From UBA5500 sp023622465 (GTDB lineage: Bacteria; Bacillota; UBA994; UBA5500): a stretch of 8,910 nt of DNA. Shown here piece after piece: positions 1-6,169 of this stretch. The stretch covers positions 1 through 8,910 of the forward strand of contig JAMNZE010000152.1 in the NCBI GenBank assembly GCA_023622465.1. The letters run 5' to 3'. Under the pieces are notes generated by a model that made no database searches, was not told the DNA's origin, and worked only from the letters and a program-made list of their open reading frames with translations. The position numbers were made by a program, and so were the translations under genes. Position 1 is the first letter of the stretch. The number at the start of each line of letters is the position of its first letter.

Positions 1-386
1 TGATCGAAAACGACCTGCAACTCACTGCTGTTACGCAGGTAATTCAGGCCGTCACAGGCACAAATGGCAATATCAAAGCTGGCGGGGGGCAAATGCAAGG
101 AACGCATATCCATCTCCAACCAGCGTTCAATACCTAGCCCCGCATCCAAACCTTTGTTAGCAGCAATTGCCAACATTTCGGAGGATTGATCCACACCTAT
201 CGGCTCATAGCCCTTCTGCCACAGAGCGATGGTAATTGTACCAGTCCCACAGCCCAAATCCAAGAGCTGCCTTCCAGGTGCTCCAAAATGCTCTATAATC
301 CCATCTAGATAATCGGCCCAGGCTTGATAGTCAACCTCAGCCATCAAATCGTCATAAAGCTGAGCTAGTTTATTGTAGGAGGTCAT
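1..386 (-). CDS. yqeM: Class I SAM-dependent methyltransferase, YqeM-type (partial, C-terminus beyond window)
   Basis: The first 128 codons of a SAM-dependent methyltransferase are visible; the rest lies beyond the left edge. The Rossmann-fold SAM motif I is LDLGCGTGT at about residues 42-50. The acidic end of strand 2 is VDQSSEML at about 65-72, and CDGLNYL at about 111-117 resembles the motif I remember in B. subtilis YqeM. The ATG at 384-386 directly follows an in-frame TGA, so no longer start is possible. The gene begins 17 bases inside the end of rsfS in another frame, with only a weak GCGGGTG ribosome binding site, which suggests translational coupling to rsfS. B. subtilis also has yqeM directly after rsfS (yqeL). 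The substrate is not known to me. The family call is secure; the YqeM identity rests mostly on position. Confidence 0.88.
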   Translation of the reverse strand, partial: MTSYNKLAQLYDDLMAEVDYQAWADYLDGIIEHFGAPGRQLLDLGCGTGTITIALWQKGYEPIGVDQSSEMLAIAANKGLDAGLGIERWLEMDMRSLHLPPASFDIAICACDGLNYLRNSSELQVVFD

Positions 387-723
387 TCAGCGGCACCCGC
401 TTTGCATCATTCCATAAACGATCCAGGTTATAGAAGAGCCTCGTTTCCGGCTGGAAAATATGAACTACTACTGAACCATAGTCCAATAACAGCCACTGGG
501 CCCCTTGATCTATTTCCTGTTGTTGCGGCAGAATTCCCTGCTCAGCCAATTCTTCTCTAATATTATCGGCAATGCCCAACACATGGGGGCGAGATGTTCC
601 CGTTAAGATTACAAAATAGTCGGTGATGATGGTCAACTGGCGCAAGTCCAATACCAAAGGATCTTGGGCCTTGCGGTCATCAGCCAAATTCACGATCCGT
701 CGAACCAATTCCAAGCTTTGCAT
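370..723 (-). CDS. rsfS: Ribosomal silencing factor RsfS (Iojap/DUF143 family)
   Basis: This 117-residue protein has the usual length of RsfS. Family proteins bind uL14 on the large subunit and block joining to the small subunit, lowering translation in starved or stationary cells. Visible family hallmarks are ITDYFVILTGTS (about 33-44), the tryptophan of QWLLLDYGSVVVHIF (about 76-90) and the C-terminal RLFYNLDRLWNDA (about 95-107). An Asp replaces the more usual Glu before RLW. The ATG at 721-723 has a GGGGTG ribosome binding site about six bases upstream. It follows the LCP gene by 42 bases, but an intrinsic terminator occupies that gap and I see no clear promoter in it, so expression may depend on read-through. 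The downstream methyltransferase start overlaps its last codons. The family assignment is firm. Confidence 0.96.
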   Translation of the reverse strand: MQSLELVRRIVNLADDRKAQDPLVLDLRQLTIITDYFVILTGTSRPHVLGIADNIREELAEQGILPQQQEIDQGAQWLLLDYGSVVVHIFQPETRLFYNLDRLWNDAKRVPLNDLLQ

Positions 724-750
724 GGATTCACCCCATTTATTAGTTCTGAT

Positions 751-783
751 AAAAAAGACATGCGCCTAGGGCAGCATGTCTTT
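751..783 (-). terminator. Intrinsic terminator overlapping the LCP gene stop codon
   Basis: Read on the minus strand, AAAGACATGC (783-774) pairs perfectly with GCATGTCTTT (763-754), and GCC/GGC can pair further inside around a single bulged base. Six U residues (756-751) follow. The upstream arm is part of the last LCP codons, and the stop codon (768-766) lies between the arms. A ribosome finishing the LCP gene would cover the hairpin. It separates the LCP gene from rsfS. Confidence 0.88.
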
Positions 784-1944
784 GCCTACGACGACGATCA
801 CATCAGCGGTGGCATCCTGTTGTACATCAAGCAAAACCTCATGTACTGACAACAACTCGGCAACCGCTACGGCCTTTTCTGACTCTTTGCGGGTGCTAAC
901 CACCTGCGAAATCGGTTGCCCGGCCCCATCTTCTGATACGGTGATGCCAACTATGCGAAAGCCGTGTTTCTGTAATAATTGGGCTATCTGCTCACCGTTA
1001 TCACGGTCGCCATTGGCTACACAGATTTCTACTCCTGTTTCTCCGTTGGCGTTAAGGTTCACCTGTGAGTAAAAATGATTTTCTATTAGCTCTTCTAGTT
1101 TAGCCAGATCGGGCTCATAATAGTAGGTACCGTTAATCCAAGCGTCCTCTCCCTCCAGTGTATAAGTGGTAATTTTGTCTTCCTGAAGGGATTTTATGGC
1201 GGGCAAATAGCGGATGCCAACACTGAGAGGAATATTAGTATTTACAGTCTCAGTAGCAATCCTATACAACTGGTTTATCTTCAATAGGTTGGCCGGCTTC
1301 AAGATCTGCTTTATTGCGGCTTTAATAAACTTCTGCTGCCGCTGAGTGCGGGCATAATCGCTGTCGGACCAGCGGTAACGCACGTATCCCTCGGCCTGTT
1401 CTCCGTTTAATACTTGATAGCCTTGCTTTAGATTAATATAAAGCCCTCCGGCCCGGTCGGTGTATTTCATGTCCTTTTCTACTTCGATAGGCACTCCGCC
1501 AATAGCATCTACCAGCTTGCGAAAACCACTGGTATCGATCTGGATATAGTAGCGAAGGGGAATGCCTAAGAACTGGCGAACCGTGTTCAAGGTTAAGTCA
1601 ATCCCGCCATAGGCGTAAGCATGATTAATCTTTTCTTTATATTTCCTACCCGGGATCGACACCCGCGTATCCCGCGGAATGGACAACAGGCTGCCCTCCC
1701 CTGTCTTAGGGTCGAAGCTGGCCACCATTAGGGTATCACTGCGCCCACGGGACTTCTGGCCAGGAGCAACCAATCCATCATCCACGCCGACCAAGAGAAC
1801 GTGCAGCTTGCCATCAGTGGGCAAAACCATCTCTTCCTCTTCACCTGTCGTCCGGCCGGTTGTATAACCAAAGAAACAAGTGCTCGCCACAGTCATCACA
1901 ATAAAGAAAACGGCTAAGAGTAAAGCCTTTCCCCTGCGAGCCAT
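766..1944 (-). CDS. LCP (LytR-CpsA-Psr) family cell-wall glycopolymer transferase with LytR_C domain, second of a tandem pair
   Basis: This 392-residue protein is predicted to be membrane-anchored and outward-facing. A basic N-terminus (MARRGK) is followed by one membrane segment at about 7-27 and a short acidic linker. The LCP domain spans about 46-230, and a LytR_C domain about 304-389. LCP enzymes transfer undecaprenyl-linked polymers such as teichoic acids or capsule to peptidoglycan. Conserved positions visible are D55, R68 in GRSDT, R91 in SIPRDT, the arginines of VRYR (188-191) and D196/R199/R202 in the DYARTQRQQ loop. That loop carries one extra residue compared with its paralogue. 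The ATG has an AGGAGGAG ribosome binding site. The gene has its own promoter upstream and a terminator at its end. The family is certain; the polymer transferred cannot be read from sequence. Confidence 0.95.
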   Translation of the reverse strand: MARRGKALLLAVFFIVMTVASTCFFGYTTGRTTGEEEEMVLPTDGKLHVLLVGVDDGLVAPGQKSRGRSDTLMVASFDPKTGEGSLLSIPRDTRVSIPGRKYKEKINHAYAYGGIDLTLNTVRQFLGIPLRYYIQIDTSGFRKLVDAIGGVPIEVEKDMKYTDRAGGLYINLKQGYQVLNGEQAEGYVRYRWSDSDYARTQRQQKFIKAAIKQILKPANLLKINQLYRIATETVNTNIPLSVGIRYLPAIKSLQEDKITTYTLEGEDAWINGTYYYEPDLAKLEELIENHFYSQVNLNANGETGVEICVANGDRDNGEQIAQLLQKHGFRIVGITVSEDGAGQPISQVVSTRKESEKAVAVAELLSVHEVLLDVQQDATADVIVVVGKDMLP

Positions 1945-1959
1945 ATTGGGTTCTCCTCC

Positions 1960-2041
1960 TATGCACTTTAGATAACATAAACTTCGTCAATTCGACAAGA
2001 ATCGAATCTCCTTTTACTATAACAAAGCTATAAAGTGCATA
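1960..2041 (-). repeat. 11-bp perfect inverted repeat flanking the LCP promoter and leader
   Basis: The minus-strand arm TATGCACTTTA (2041-2031) lies in the -35/spacer of the predicted promoter. Its exact complement TAAAGTGCATA (1970-1960) abuts the AGGAGG ribosome binding site of the downstream LCP gene. The arms are 60 bases apart. Transcripts from this promoter would lack the first arm, so pairing in RNA is possible only in read-through transcripts from nadD and the first LCP gene. As DNA, the arms could be paired protein-binding sites. Confidence 0.6.
1990..2007 (-). promoter_or_regulatory. Small hairpin at the predicted 5' end of the LCP transcript
   Basis: ATTCGA (2007-2002) and TCGAAT (1995-1990) form a perfect six-base stem around a six-base loop. 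It begins about two bases after the transcription start expected from the upstream -10. It could stabilise the 5' end of the message or be an operator half-site pair. No U-run follows, so it is not a terminator. Confidence 0.4.
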
Positions 2042-2044
2042 CAA
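2016..2044 (-). promoter_or_regulatory. SigA-type promoter for the second LCP gene
   Basis: The minus strand shows TTGTAT (2044-2039), a 17-base spacer and TATAGT (2021-2016). TGT before the -10 gives an extended -10 (TGTTATAGT). The implied start near 2009 leaves a leader of about 65 bases before the LCP ATG. The surrounding 134-base gap holds no gene. The -10 is strong and the -35 modest. Confidence 0.65.
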
Positions 2045-2078
2045 GGATTAGTTCAACCTATTAAAATCCCTATTTAGA

Positions 2079-3248
2079 TTAGGGAAAAATATCTTTTCCT
2101 ACAATCACCACAACCTCTGCTTCGCTATCCAGCTGGGGTTCAACCAATACCTCGTGCAGCATCAGATGGTGGGCTACCGTCAATGCGCTGTCTGCATCGC
2201 TACCCACCACTTGTGAGGTCAGCTGATCGTCCCGATCAGCCATCTGCATGTCTAAAACGCGAAAACCCTTTTCCCGCAATCGCTCAGCCACCTGTTCCCC
2301 GCTGGCTATATCTCCATTGGCAATAACCACCGAAACAGTAATCTGTTGATTAAGCTCCTTATCAGCAGAGGAGTAGAAGTAATCTTCTATGAGTTGCTCT
2401 AGCTTCTGCTGGTCGGGCACAAAGTAGTTAATTCCATTGATCCAAACGCTATCGTCACCTTCAATAGTGTAACTGGTTACTTTATTATTTCTAACCGACT
2501 CTAGAATGGACAAATATCGTAAACCCACACTGACGGGTATATTGGTCTTAACCGATTCTAGGGCAATTTTAAGCAATTGATTGAGCTTGAGGATATTGGC
2601 CGGCTTCAAAAGCTGTTTAACGGCCGCAGCGACAAATTTTTGCTGCCTCTCAATACGTTTTAGGTCACTATCCAAACGGTAACGCACATAGCCTTCCGCC
2701 TGCTCCCCATTTAAGATCTGCTCGCCCTGCTTAAGATTGATATAAAGGCCCCCTGCCCGGTCGGTATAACGCATGTCCTTTTCCACATAGATAGGAACTC
2801 CCCCAATGGCATCAACGATACGTCTTAATCCGTCGGTCTGAACATGAACGTAGTAACGCAAAGGAATGTTGAGAAATTGGCTCACGGTGCGCATAGTGAG
2901 GTCGGGGCCGCCAAAGGCTAGGGCGTGATTTATTTTGTCTTTGTTTTTGCGGCCGGGGATCTCAACCAGGGTATCCCGGGGAATGGAAAGTAGACTGAGT
3001 TCACCGGTGTCTGGATCGTAGCTAGCGACCATTAGGGTGTCACTTCTTCCCATCACCGGCTTACCAGTCCTATCGACTCCTTTATCTTCTCCAATTATGA
3101 GAACCCGCAACTTACCATCGACCCGGTAGGGCTCCTGCCCTTCAACAGTGCCCGGGTCATACCCCCTATTCCCCAAGAGCCCGATACCAATGGCGCTAAC
3201 TACTATAAATACTATTGCCGGTATCACAATCTTTTTCTTCCGTCCCAT
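2079..3248 (-). CDS. LCP (LytR-CpsA-Psr) family cell-wall glycopolymer transferase with LytR_C domain, first of a tandem pair
   Basis: With the chosen start this protein has 389 residues. The basic MGRKKK precedes one membrane segment at about 7-26, then an LCP domain at about 46-230 and a LytR_C domain at about 303-388. Conserved positions include D55, R68 (GRSDT), R91 (SIPRDT), VRYR (188-191) and D195/R198/R201 in the DLKRIERQQ loop. It aligns with the neighbouring LCP protein nearly residue for residue over the LCP domain, roughly two thirds identical by eye, so the pair looks like a tandem duplication. I chose ATG 3248-3246 because AGGAGGGGG ends four bases upstream. A GTG start at 3266 would place that ribosome binding site inside the gene. 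It follows nadD by 39 bases and is probably cotranscribed with it. The family is certain; the specific polymer is unknown. Confidence 0.95.
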   Translation of the reverse strand: MGRKKKIVIPAIVFIVVSAIGIGLLGNRGYDPGTVEGQEPYRVDGKLRVLIIGEDKGVDRTGKPVMGRSDTLMVASYDPDTGELSLLSIPRDTLVEIPGRKNKDKINHALAFGGPDLTMRTVSQFLNIPLRYYVHVQTDGLRRIVDAIGGVPIYVEKDMRYTDRAGGLYINLKQGEQILNGEQAEGYVRYRLDSDLKRIERQQKFVAAAVKQLLKPANILKLNQLLKIALESVKTNIPVSVGLRYLSILESVRNNKVTSYTIEGDDSVWINGINYFVPDQQKLEQLIEDYFYSSADKELNQQITVSVVIANGDIASGEQVAERLREKGFRVLDMQMADRDDQLTSQVVGSDADSALTVAHHLMLHEVLVEPQLDSEAEVVVIVGKDIFP

Positions 3249-3252
3249 ACAT

Positions 3253-3261
3253 CCCCCTCCT
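3253..3261 (-). promoter_or_regulatory. Ribosome binding site that decides the LCP start
   Basis: AGGAGGGGG on the minus strand; its AGGAGG core lies seven bases before ATG 3248. The frame is also open from a GTG at 3266, but that start would be upstream of this strong site and has no comparable site of its own. Confidence 0.8.
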
Positions 3262-3287
3262 GGCACCTTCCTCGCTGCCTATGGGTG

Positions 3288-3875
3288 CTAGTCCTGATAT
3301 AACCCGTATTTATAGATATAGCCTTCCACACTACTTGGCACTAAATATTTAATTGGCCGGCCGGTCCGTACTCTCCTCCTAATATCGGTCGAAGAAATTG
3401 CTAGGGAGGGGACTTCTAAGAAACGGATACGCGCCAATTCGTCAGCCGTTAAGCTACCACCATCCTCAAAACTAAAACCGGGTCTAGTGGCGGCTACGAA
3501 ATGGCAGGATCGCAGTAGATCCTGGTAACGATACCAGGTGTGAAGCTGGCGGATAACATCCGCACCGGTGATGAAGTAGATCTCACATTGTTTAAACTGC
3601 TGGGCAAAGTGCTGAATGGTATCATAAGTATATGAGTATCCGGGGCGATCTAACTCCAAGCGAGAAACCCGAAACTTAGGATTGCTTACCGTTGCCAACA
3701 AAGTCATCTGAAAGCGATGTTCCCCATCGCTAACATCCCTTTTATGCGGCGGGTTGCCCGAAGGTATAAAGTAGACCGTATCCAATTGAAACTCGTGGAG
3801 CACAGCCTGGGCTGTAACCAGATGCCCTAAGTGAATTGGATCGAAGGTGCCACCCATAATACCACATCTATACAT
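3288..3875 (-). CDS. nadD: Nicotinate-nucleotide adenylyltransferase NadD
   Basis: NadD transfers AMP from ATP to nicotinate mononucleotide, making deamido-NAD in cytoplasmic NAD synthesis. This 195-residue protein has the usual length. It shows the nucleotidyltransferase signature GGTFDPIHLGH (8-18), NPPHK (41-45), ITGADVIRQLHTW (102-114) and the C-terminal ISSTDIRRRV (160-169), which is the ISSTxIR ATP-binding motif. ATG 3873-3875 has AAGGAG seven bases upstream. A terminator after obgE and a promoter at 3913-3941 show that it starts its own unit. In many Firmicutes yqeK follows nadD; here an LCP gene follows after 39 bases. yhbY is also missing between obgE and nadD. The identification is firm. 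Confidence 0.97.
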   Translation of the reverse strand: MYRCGIMGGTFDPIHLGHLVTAQAVLHEFQLDTVYFIPSGNPPHKRDVSDGEHRFQMTLLATVSNPKFRVSRLELDRPGYSYTYDTIQHFAQQFKQCEIYFITGADVIRQLHTWYRYQDLLRSCHFVAATRPGFSFEDGGSLTADELARIRFLEVPSLAISSTDIRRRVRTGRPIKYLVPSSVEGYIYKYGLYQD

Positions 3876-3912
3876 AACGCCTCTCCTTTTCTCCTGTGGA
3901 CAATCTACGGGT

Positions 3913-3941
3913 ATTTTAACAGATAATGAGCTTACTGACGA
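3913..3941 (-). promoter_or_regulatory. SigA-type promoter for nadD
   Basis: The minus strand shows TCGTCA (3941-3936), a 17-base spacer and TAAAAT (3918-3913), preceded by TG at the extended -10 position (TGTTAAAAT). The implied start near 3906 leaves about 30 bases before the nadD ATG. It lies just after the obgE terminator, as expected for a new transcription unit. Confidence 0.6.
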
Positions 3942-3955
3942 ATAATTGTAAACAT

Positions 3956-3980
3956 AAAAAAAGGACGGTTGCCCGCCCTT
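3956..3980 (-). terminator. Intrinsic terminator after obgE
   Basis: On the minus strand AAGGGCGG (3980-3973) pairs with CCGTCCTT (3968-3961) around a GCAA tetraloop. The eight base pairs include one G-T, and a run of U (3962-3956) follows. The hairpin starts three bases after the obgE stop codon and ends the spo0B-obgE unit. Confidence 0.9.
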
Positions 3981-3983
3981 CTT

Positions 3984-5258
3984 CTATTCTTCCCATGGCT
4001 CGGGGACATAGTCGAACTCCAAGTCACCGATGCGTACCGTATCACCGGCTTGAACCCCGGCTGCCCGCAGGGCTTCAAAAACGCCATAGCGACGCAAAGC
4101 CACCTGCAGCCGCAACAAAGCTTCTTGATTCTCCAAATTGGTCATCGCTACCCGGCGTTCCACCTGGCGACCATGGACAACGAAAATGCCGTCTTCAACG
4201 GTCACCTGCAAAGTGGGCTTCTCTTCCTCCACCGTCTCGGGAATCTCGATGGCCGGTGGGGGCGGAGCCGTTGCCAACAGAGCAACGGTGGCCCGTAACA
4301 TAGGCAACACGTTCTGGCCGGTGGCCGCCGAGATAGGGAATACCAGATGTCCCATCGCCTCTAGCTCTCGGGTTAAAGCTGCGGCCCGCTCCTGCGCCTG
4401 GGGTAAGTCCATTTTATTAAGGGCCACAATTTGCGGCCGTTCGGCCAACTCGGGCGCATACTGGGCTAATTCGAAATTGATGGTATGAAAGTCCTCCAGC
4501 GGATCGCGGCCTTCCCAAGCAGCCGCGTCGACCACATGTAAAATTACACGGGTGCGCTCAATATGCCGTAAGAATTCATGCCCCAGGCCTTGTCCCCGGT
4601 GGGCACCGGCAATTAAACCAGGGATATCGGCCATCACGAAGGACTGCCCATCCACGCTTACCACGCCCAGATTAGGCGTGAGGGTGGTAAAAGGATAGTC
4701 GGCAATTTTGGGTCTAGCTGCCGATACTTGCGCTAACAAGGTAGATTTACCGGCGTTGGGAAAACCGACCAACCCTACGTCGGCTAATAGCTTTAACTCT
4801 AGACGCAAATTCCGCTCCTCTCCCGGCTCCCCCTTTTCCGCAAAAGTAGGGGCTTGGCGTGTAGAGGTAGCAAAACGGGCGTTTCCTCTGCCGCCACGGC
4901 CGCCTTTGGCCACAATTGCCGTTTGCTCCAACTCGGTCAGGTCGGCCAGTGGTTGCCCCGTATCGTCATCGTAAACGATAGTGCCAGGAGGAACAGCAAT
5001 AACCAAATCCTGTCCATTTCTCCCGTGTTTATTATTGGAGCCCCCATTCTCCCCTCTCTCGGCCCGATAATGCTTACGATAGCGCAAATCTAACAAGGTA
5101 TTAACATGGGGACTGACGGTAAGCAACACGTTGCCTCCCCTACCTCCGTCTCCGCCCGAGGGCCCACCGTGGGGAATATATTTTTCTCGGCGGAAGGAGG
5201 CCATTCCGTCCCCACCGTCTCCAGCCTTGACATAGATCTTGACTTGATCAATGAACAC
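3984..5258 (-). CDS. obgE: Obg family GTPase ObgE/CgtA
   Basis: ObgE is an essential GTPase of large-subunit assembly, also tied to the stringent response and, in B. subtilis, to sporulation. All three domains are present in 424 residues. The glycine-rich Obg fold is at about 1-157 (KAGDGGDGMASFRREK, GGPSGGDGGRGG). The G domain is at about 158-330, with GFPNAGKS (165-172), the TTLTPNLG switch region, DIPG (211-214), NKMD (281-284) and SAA (310-312). The C-terminal OCT domain is at about 347-420. The start codon is GTG (5258-5256) with GGAGG seven bases upstream. The start overlaps the end of the spo0B-like gene by 11 bases, which suggests translational coupling. A terminator follows the stop at once. 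The gene looks intact and the assignment is firm. Confidence 0.98.
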   Translation of the reverse strand: MFIDQVKIYVKAGDGGDGMASFRREKYIPHGGPSGGDGGRGGNVLLTVSPHVNTLLDLRYRKHYRAERGENGGSNNKHGRNGQDLVIAVPPGTIVYDDDTGQPLADLTELEQTAIVAKGGRGGRGNARFATSTRQAPTFAEKGEPGEERNLRLELKLLADVGLVGFPNAGKSTLLAQVSAARPKIADYPFTTLTPNLGVVSVDGQSFVMADIPGLIAGAHRGQGLGHEFLRHIERTRVILHVVDAAAWEGRDPLEDFHTINFELAQYAPELAERPQIVALNKMDLPQAQERAAALTRELEAMGHLVFPISAATGQNVLPMLRATVALLATAPPPPAIEIPETVEEEKPTLQVTVEDGIFVVHGRQVERRVAMTNLENQEALLRLQVALRRYGVFEALRAAGVQAGDTVRIGDLEFDYVPEPWEE

Positions 5259-5763
5259 TCCAGTACCTCCAATCCACAGTGGTTCTTTCCACCTGCCAAC
5301 CGAGGCTCGCAGCCAAGGCTAGCGTCGGAGAATCTTTTGCTAGGGGTGCGACTTTTAACAATAGCTGTGGGCTGATAGGGGAAACGCTGATATACATAAA
5401 ACGTTCATCCGCACCTAATTGGCTCACTTCAGTTAGAATAGAATTCCCCAGCCTTAATAGGGCGTGCCGCTTCTCGTCATTGATAGGTTCCAATAGGGGT
5501 TCTATAGCCACTTGGAAATCGATATCCCTCTGGTCGGCATAGCGTTGCCAAGACCACAATAGGGTGGCCAATTCATCGTCTTTACAAGCAAAAAGTGAAC
5601 CAACCGCTTGAATATAGGTCACCATCTTTTCCACATCCCCGCATATTACGTCCCTGCTTCGCCCCAATTGTATATGACCCAGTAACAATTGCAGTTCATT
5701 TAATAGGTCATGGCGAAAGCAGCCTAACAACTGATAAATGTTGGGCTCTGTAAAAAGCTCCAT
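5248..5763 (-). CDS. spo0B: Spo0B-like sporulation phosphotransferase (SpoOB_a helical-hairpin domain)
   Basis: In Bacillus, Spo0B passes phosphate from Spo0F to Spo0A through a histidine in a helical hairpin that dimerises into a four-helix bundle. This 171-residue protein carries FRHDLLNELQLLLGHIQLG at 16-34, matching the RHDxxNxLQ phosphoacceptor motif with His18 as the predicted site. A second helix follows at about 43-60. The remainder (about 63-171) is a poorly conserved domain with no ATP-binding N, G1 or G2 boxes, as expected for a phosphotransferase rather than a kinase. The position between rpmA and obg is the same as in B. subtilis. The ATG at 5763 has AAAGGGGGTG upstream and a TATAAT promoter. 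It overlaps obgE by 11 bases. It could instead be a structural Spo0B homologue acting in another relay. Confidence 0.85.
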   Translation of the reverse strand: MELFTEPNIYQLLGCFRHDLLNELQLLLGHIQLGRSRDVICGDVEKMVTYIQAVGSLFACKDDELATLLWSWQRYADQRDIDFQVAIEPLLEPINDEKRHALLRLGNSILTEVSQLGADERFMYISVSPISPQLLLKVAPLAKDSPTLALAASLGWQVERTTVDWRYWSVH

Positions 5764-5787
5764 ACAGCGGCACCCCCTTTATTTGTG

Positions 5788-5817
5788 ATTATAATACCAC
5801 ATTTACAAAGGGCACAA
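5788..5817 (-). promoter_or_regulatory. SigA-type promoter for spo0B-obgE
   Basis: The minus strand has a perfect TATAAT (5793-5788) with a weak TTGTGC (5817-5812) at 18 bases. The -35 lies in the U-run of the rpmA terminator. The expected start near 5781 gives a very short leader of about 18 bases, with the ribosome binding site at its 5' end. The -10 is convincing; the -35 is uncertain. Confidence 0.6.
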
Positions 5818-5853
5818 AAATAGGCTGCCCGCAATTAAGGGGACAGCCTATTT
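5816..5853 (-). terminator. Intrinsic terminator after rpmA
   Basis: AAATAGGCTG (5853-5844, minus strand) pairs perfectly with CAGCCTATTT (5827-5818), and CCC/GGG can pair further inside around a bulge. A run of U ends at 5816. It begins 13 bases after the rpmA stop and closes the rng-rplU-prp-rpmA unit. Confidence 0.9.
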
Positions 5854-5866
5854 ATCTAGCTTCCGT

Positions 5867-6166
5867 TTAGTTGGCAACTTCCTCAGCAACCTGATATACG
5901 CTAACCTGCTTCTTTTTCTTGCCTTTGCGTTCAAAGGTCACAACACCGTTGATCAAAGCAAACAAGGTGTCATCCTTACCTATGCCCACATTCTGGCCCG
6001 GATGAATCTTGGTACCGCGCTGCCGAACTAAAATTGAACCGGCGGTCACGAATTGGCCAGCCTGACGCTTAACACCGAGGCGTTTAGCTTCGCTGTCCCG
6101 ACCGTTACGGGAGCTACCTACACCCTTCTTAGACGCAAAAAGCTGTAGATCAAATCTCAATAGCAT
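5867..6166 (-). CDS. rpmA: 50S ribosomal protein bL27 with Prp-cleaved N-terminal extension
   Basis: bL27 lies near the peptidyl transferase centre of the large subunit. This 99-residue protein carries the Firmicutes-type extension MLLRFDLQLF before ASKKGVGSSRNGRDSEAKR. The extension is removed by Prp so that the mature N-terminus can reach the active site. The likely cut is after F10. The motif reads LQLF|A where the usual form is LQFF|A, a conservative change. The core motifs GQFVTAGSILVRQRGTKIHP and GKDDTLFALINGVV are intact. ATG 6166-6164 has a strong AAAGGAGGTG site. It lies three bases after prp and is followed by a terminator. The assignment is firm. Confidence 0.98.
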   Translation of the reverse strand: MLLRFDLQLFASKKGVGSSRNGRDSEAKRLGVKRQAGQFVTAGSILVRQRGTKIHPGQNVGIGKDDTLFALINGVVTFERKGKKKKQVSVYQVAEEVAN

Positions 6167-6169
6167 AGT

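Noticed and set aside
776..1072. Plus-strand open frame of about 98 codons opposite the LCP gene
   Set aside because: It is a Ser/Thr-rich shadow of the LytR_C coding region with no recognisable family.
2045..2078. Possible terminator after the first LCP gene
   Set aside because: Only a five-base GGATT/AATCC pairing with a long loop and no U-run is visible, so read-through is likely.
3249..3266. GTG start at 3266 for the LCP gene
   Set aside because: It would put the strong AGGAGGGGG ribosome binding site inside the coding sequence; ATG 3248 is correctly spaced from that site.
3253..3287. GCACC/GGTGC pairing between nadD and the LCP gene as a riboregulator
   Set aside because: The stem is only five bases with a long loop and has no supporting context.
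3969..4974. Several open plus-strand frames opposite obgE
   Set aside because: They lie wholly opposite a complete, conserved minus-strand gene, have low-complexity Pro/Ser/Arg-rich translations and no ribosome binding sites.
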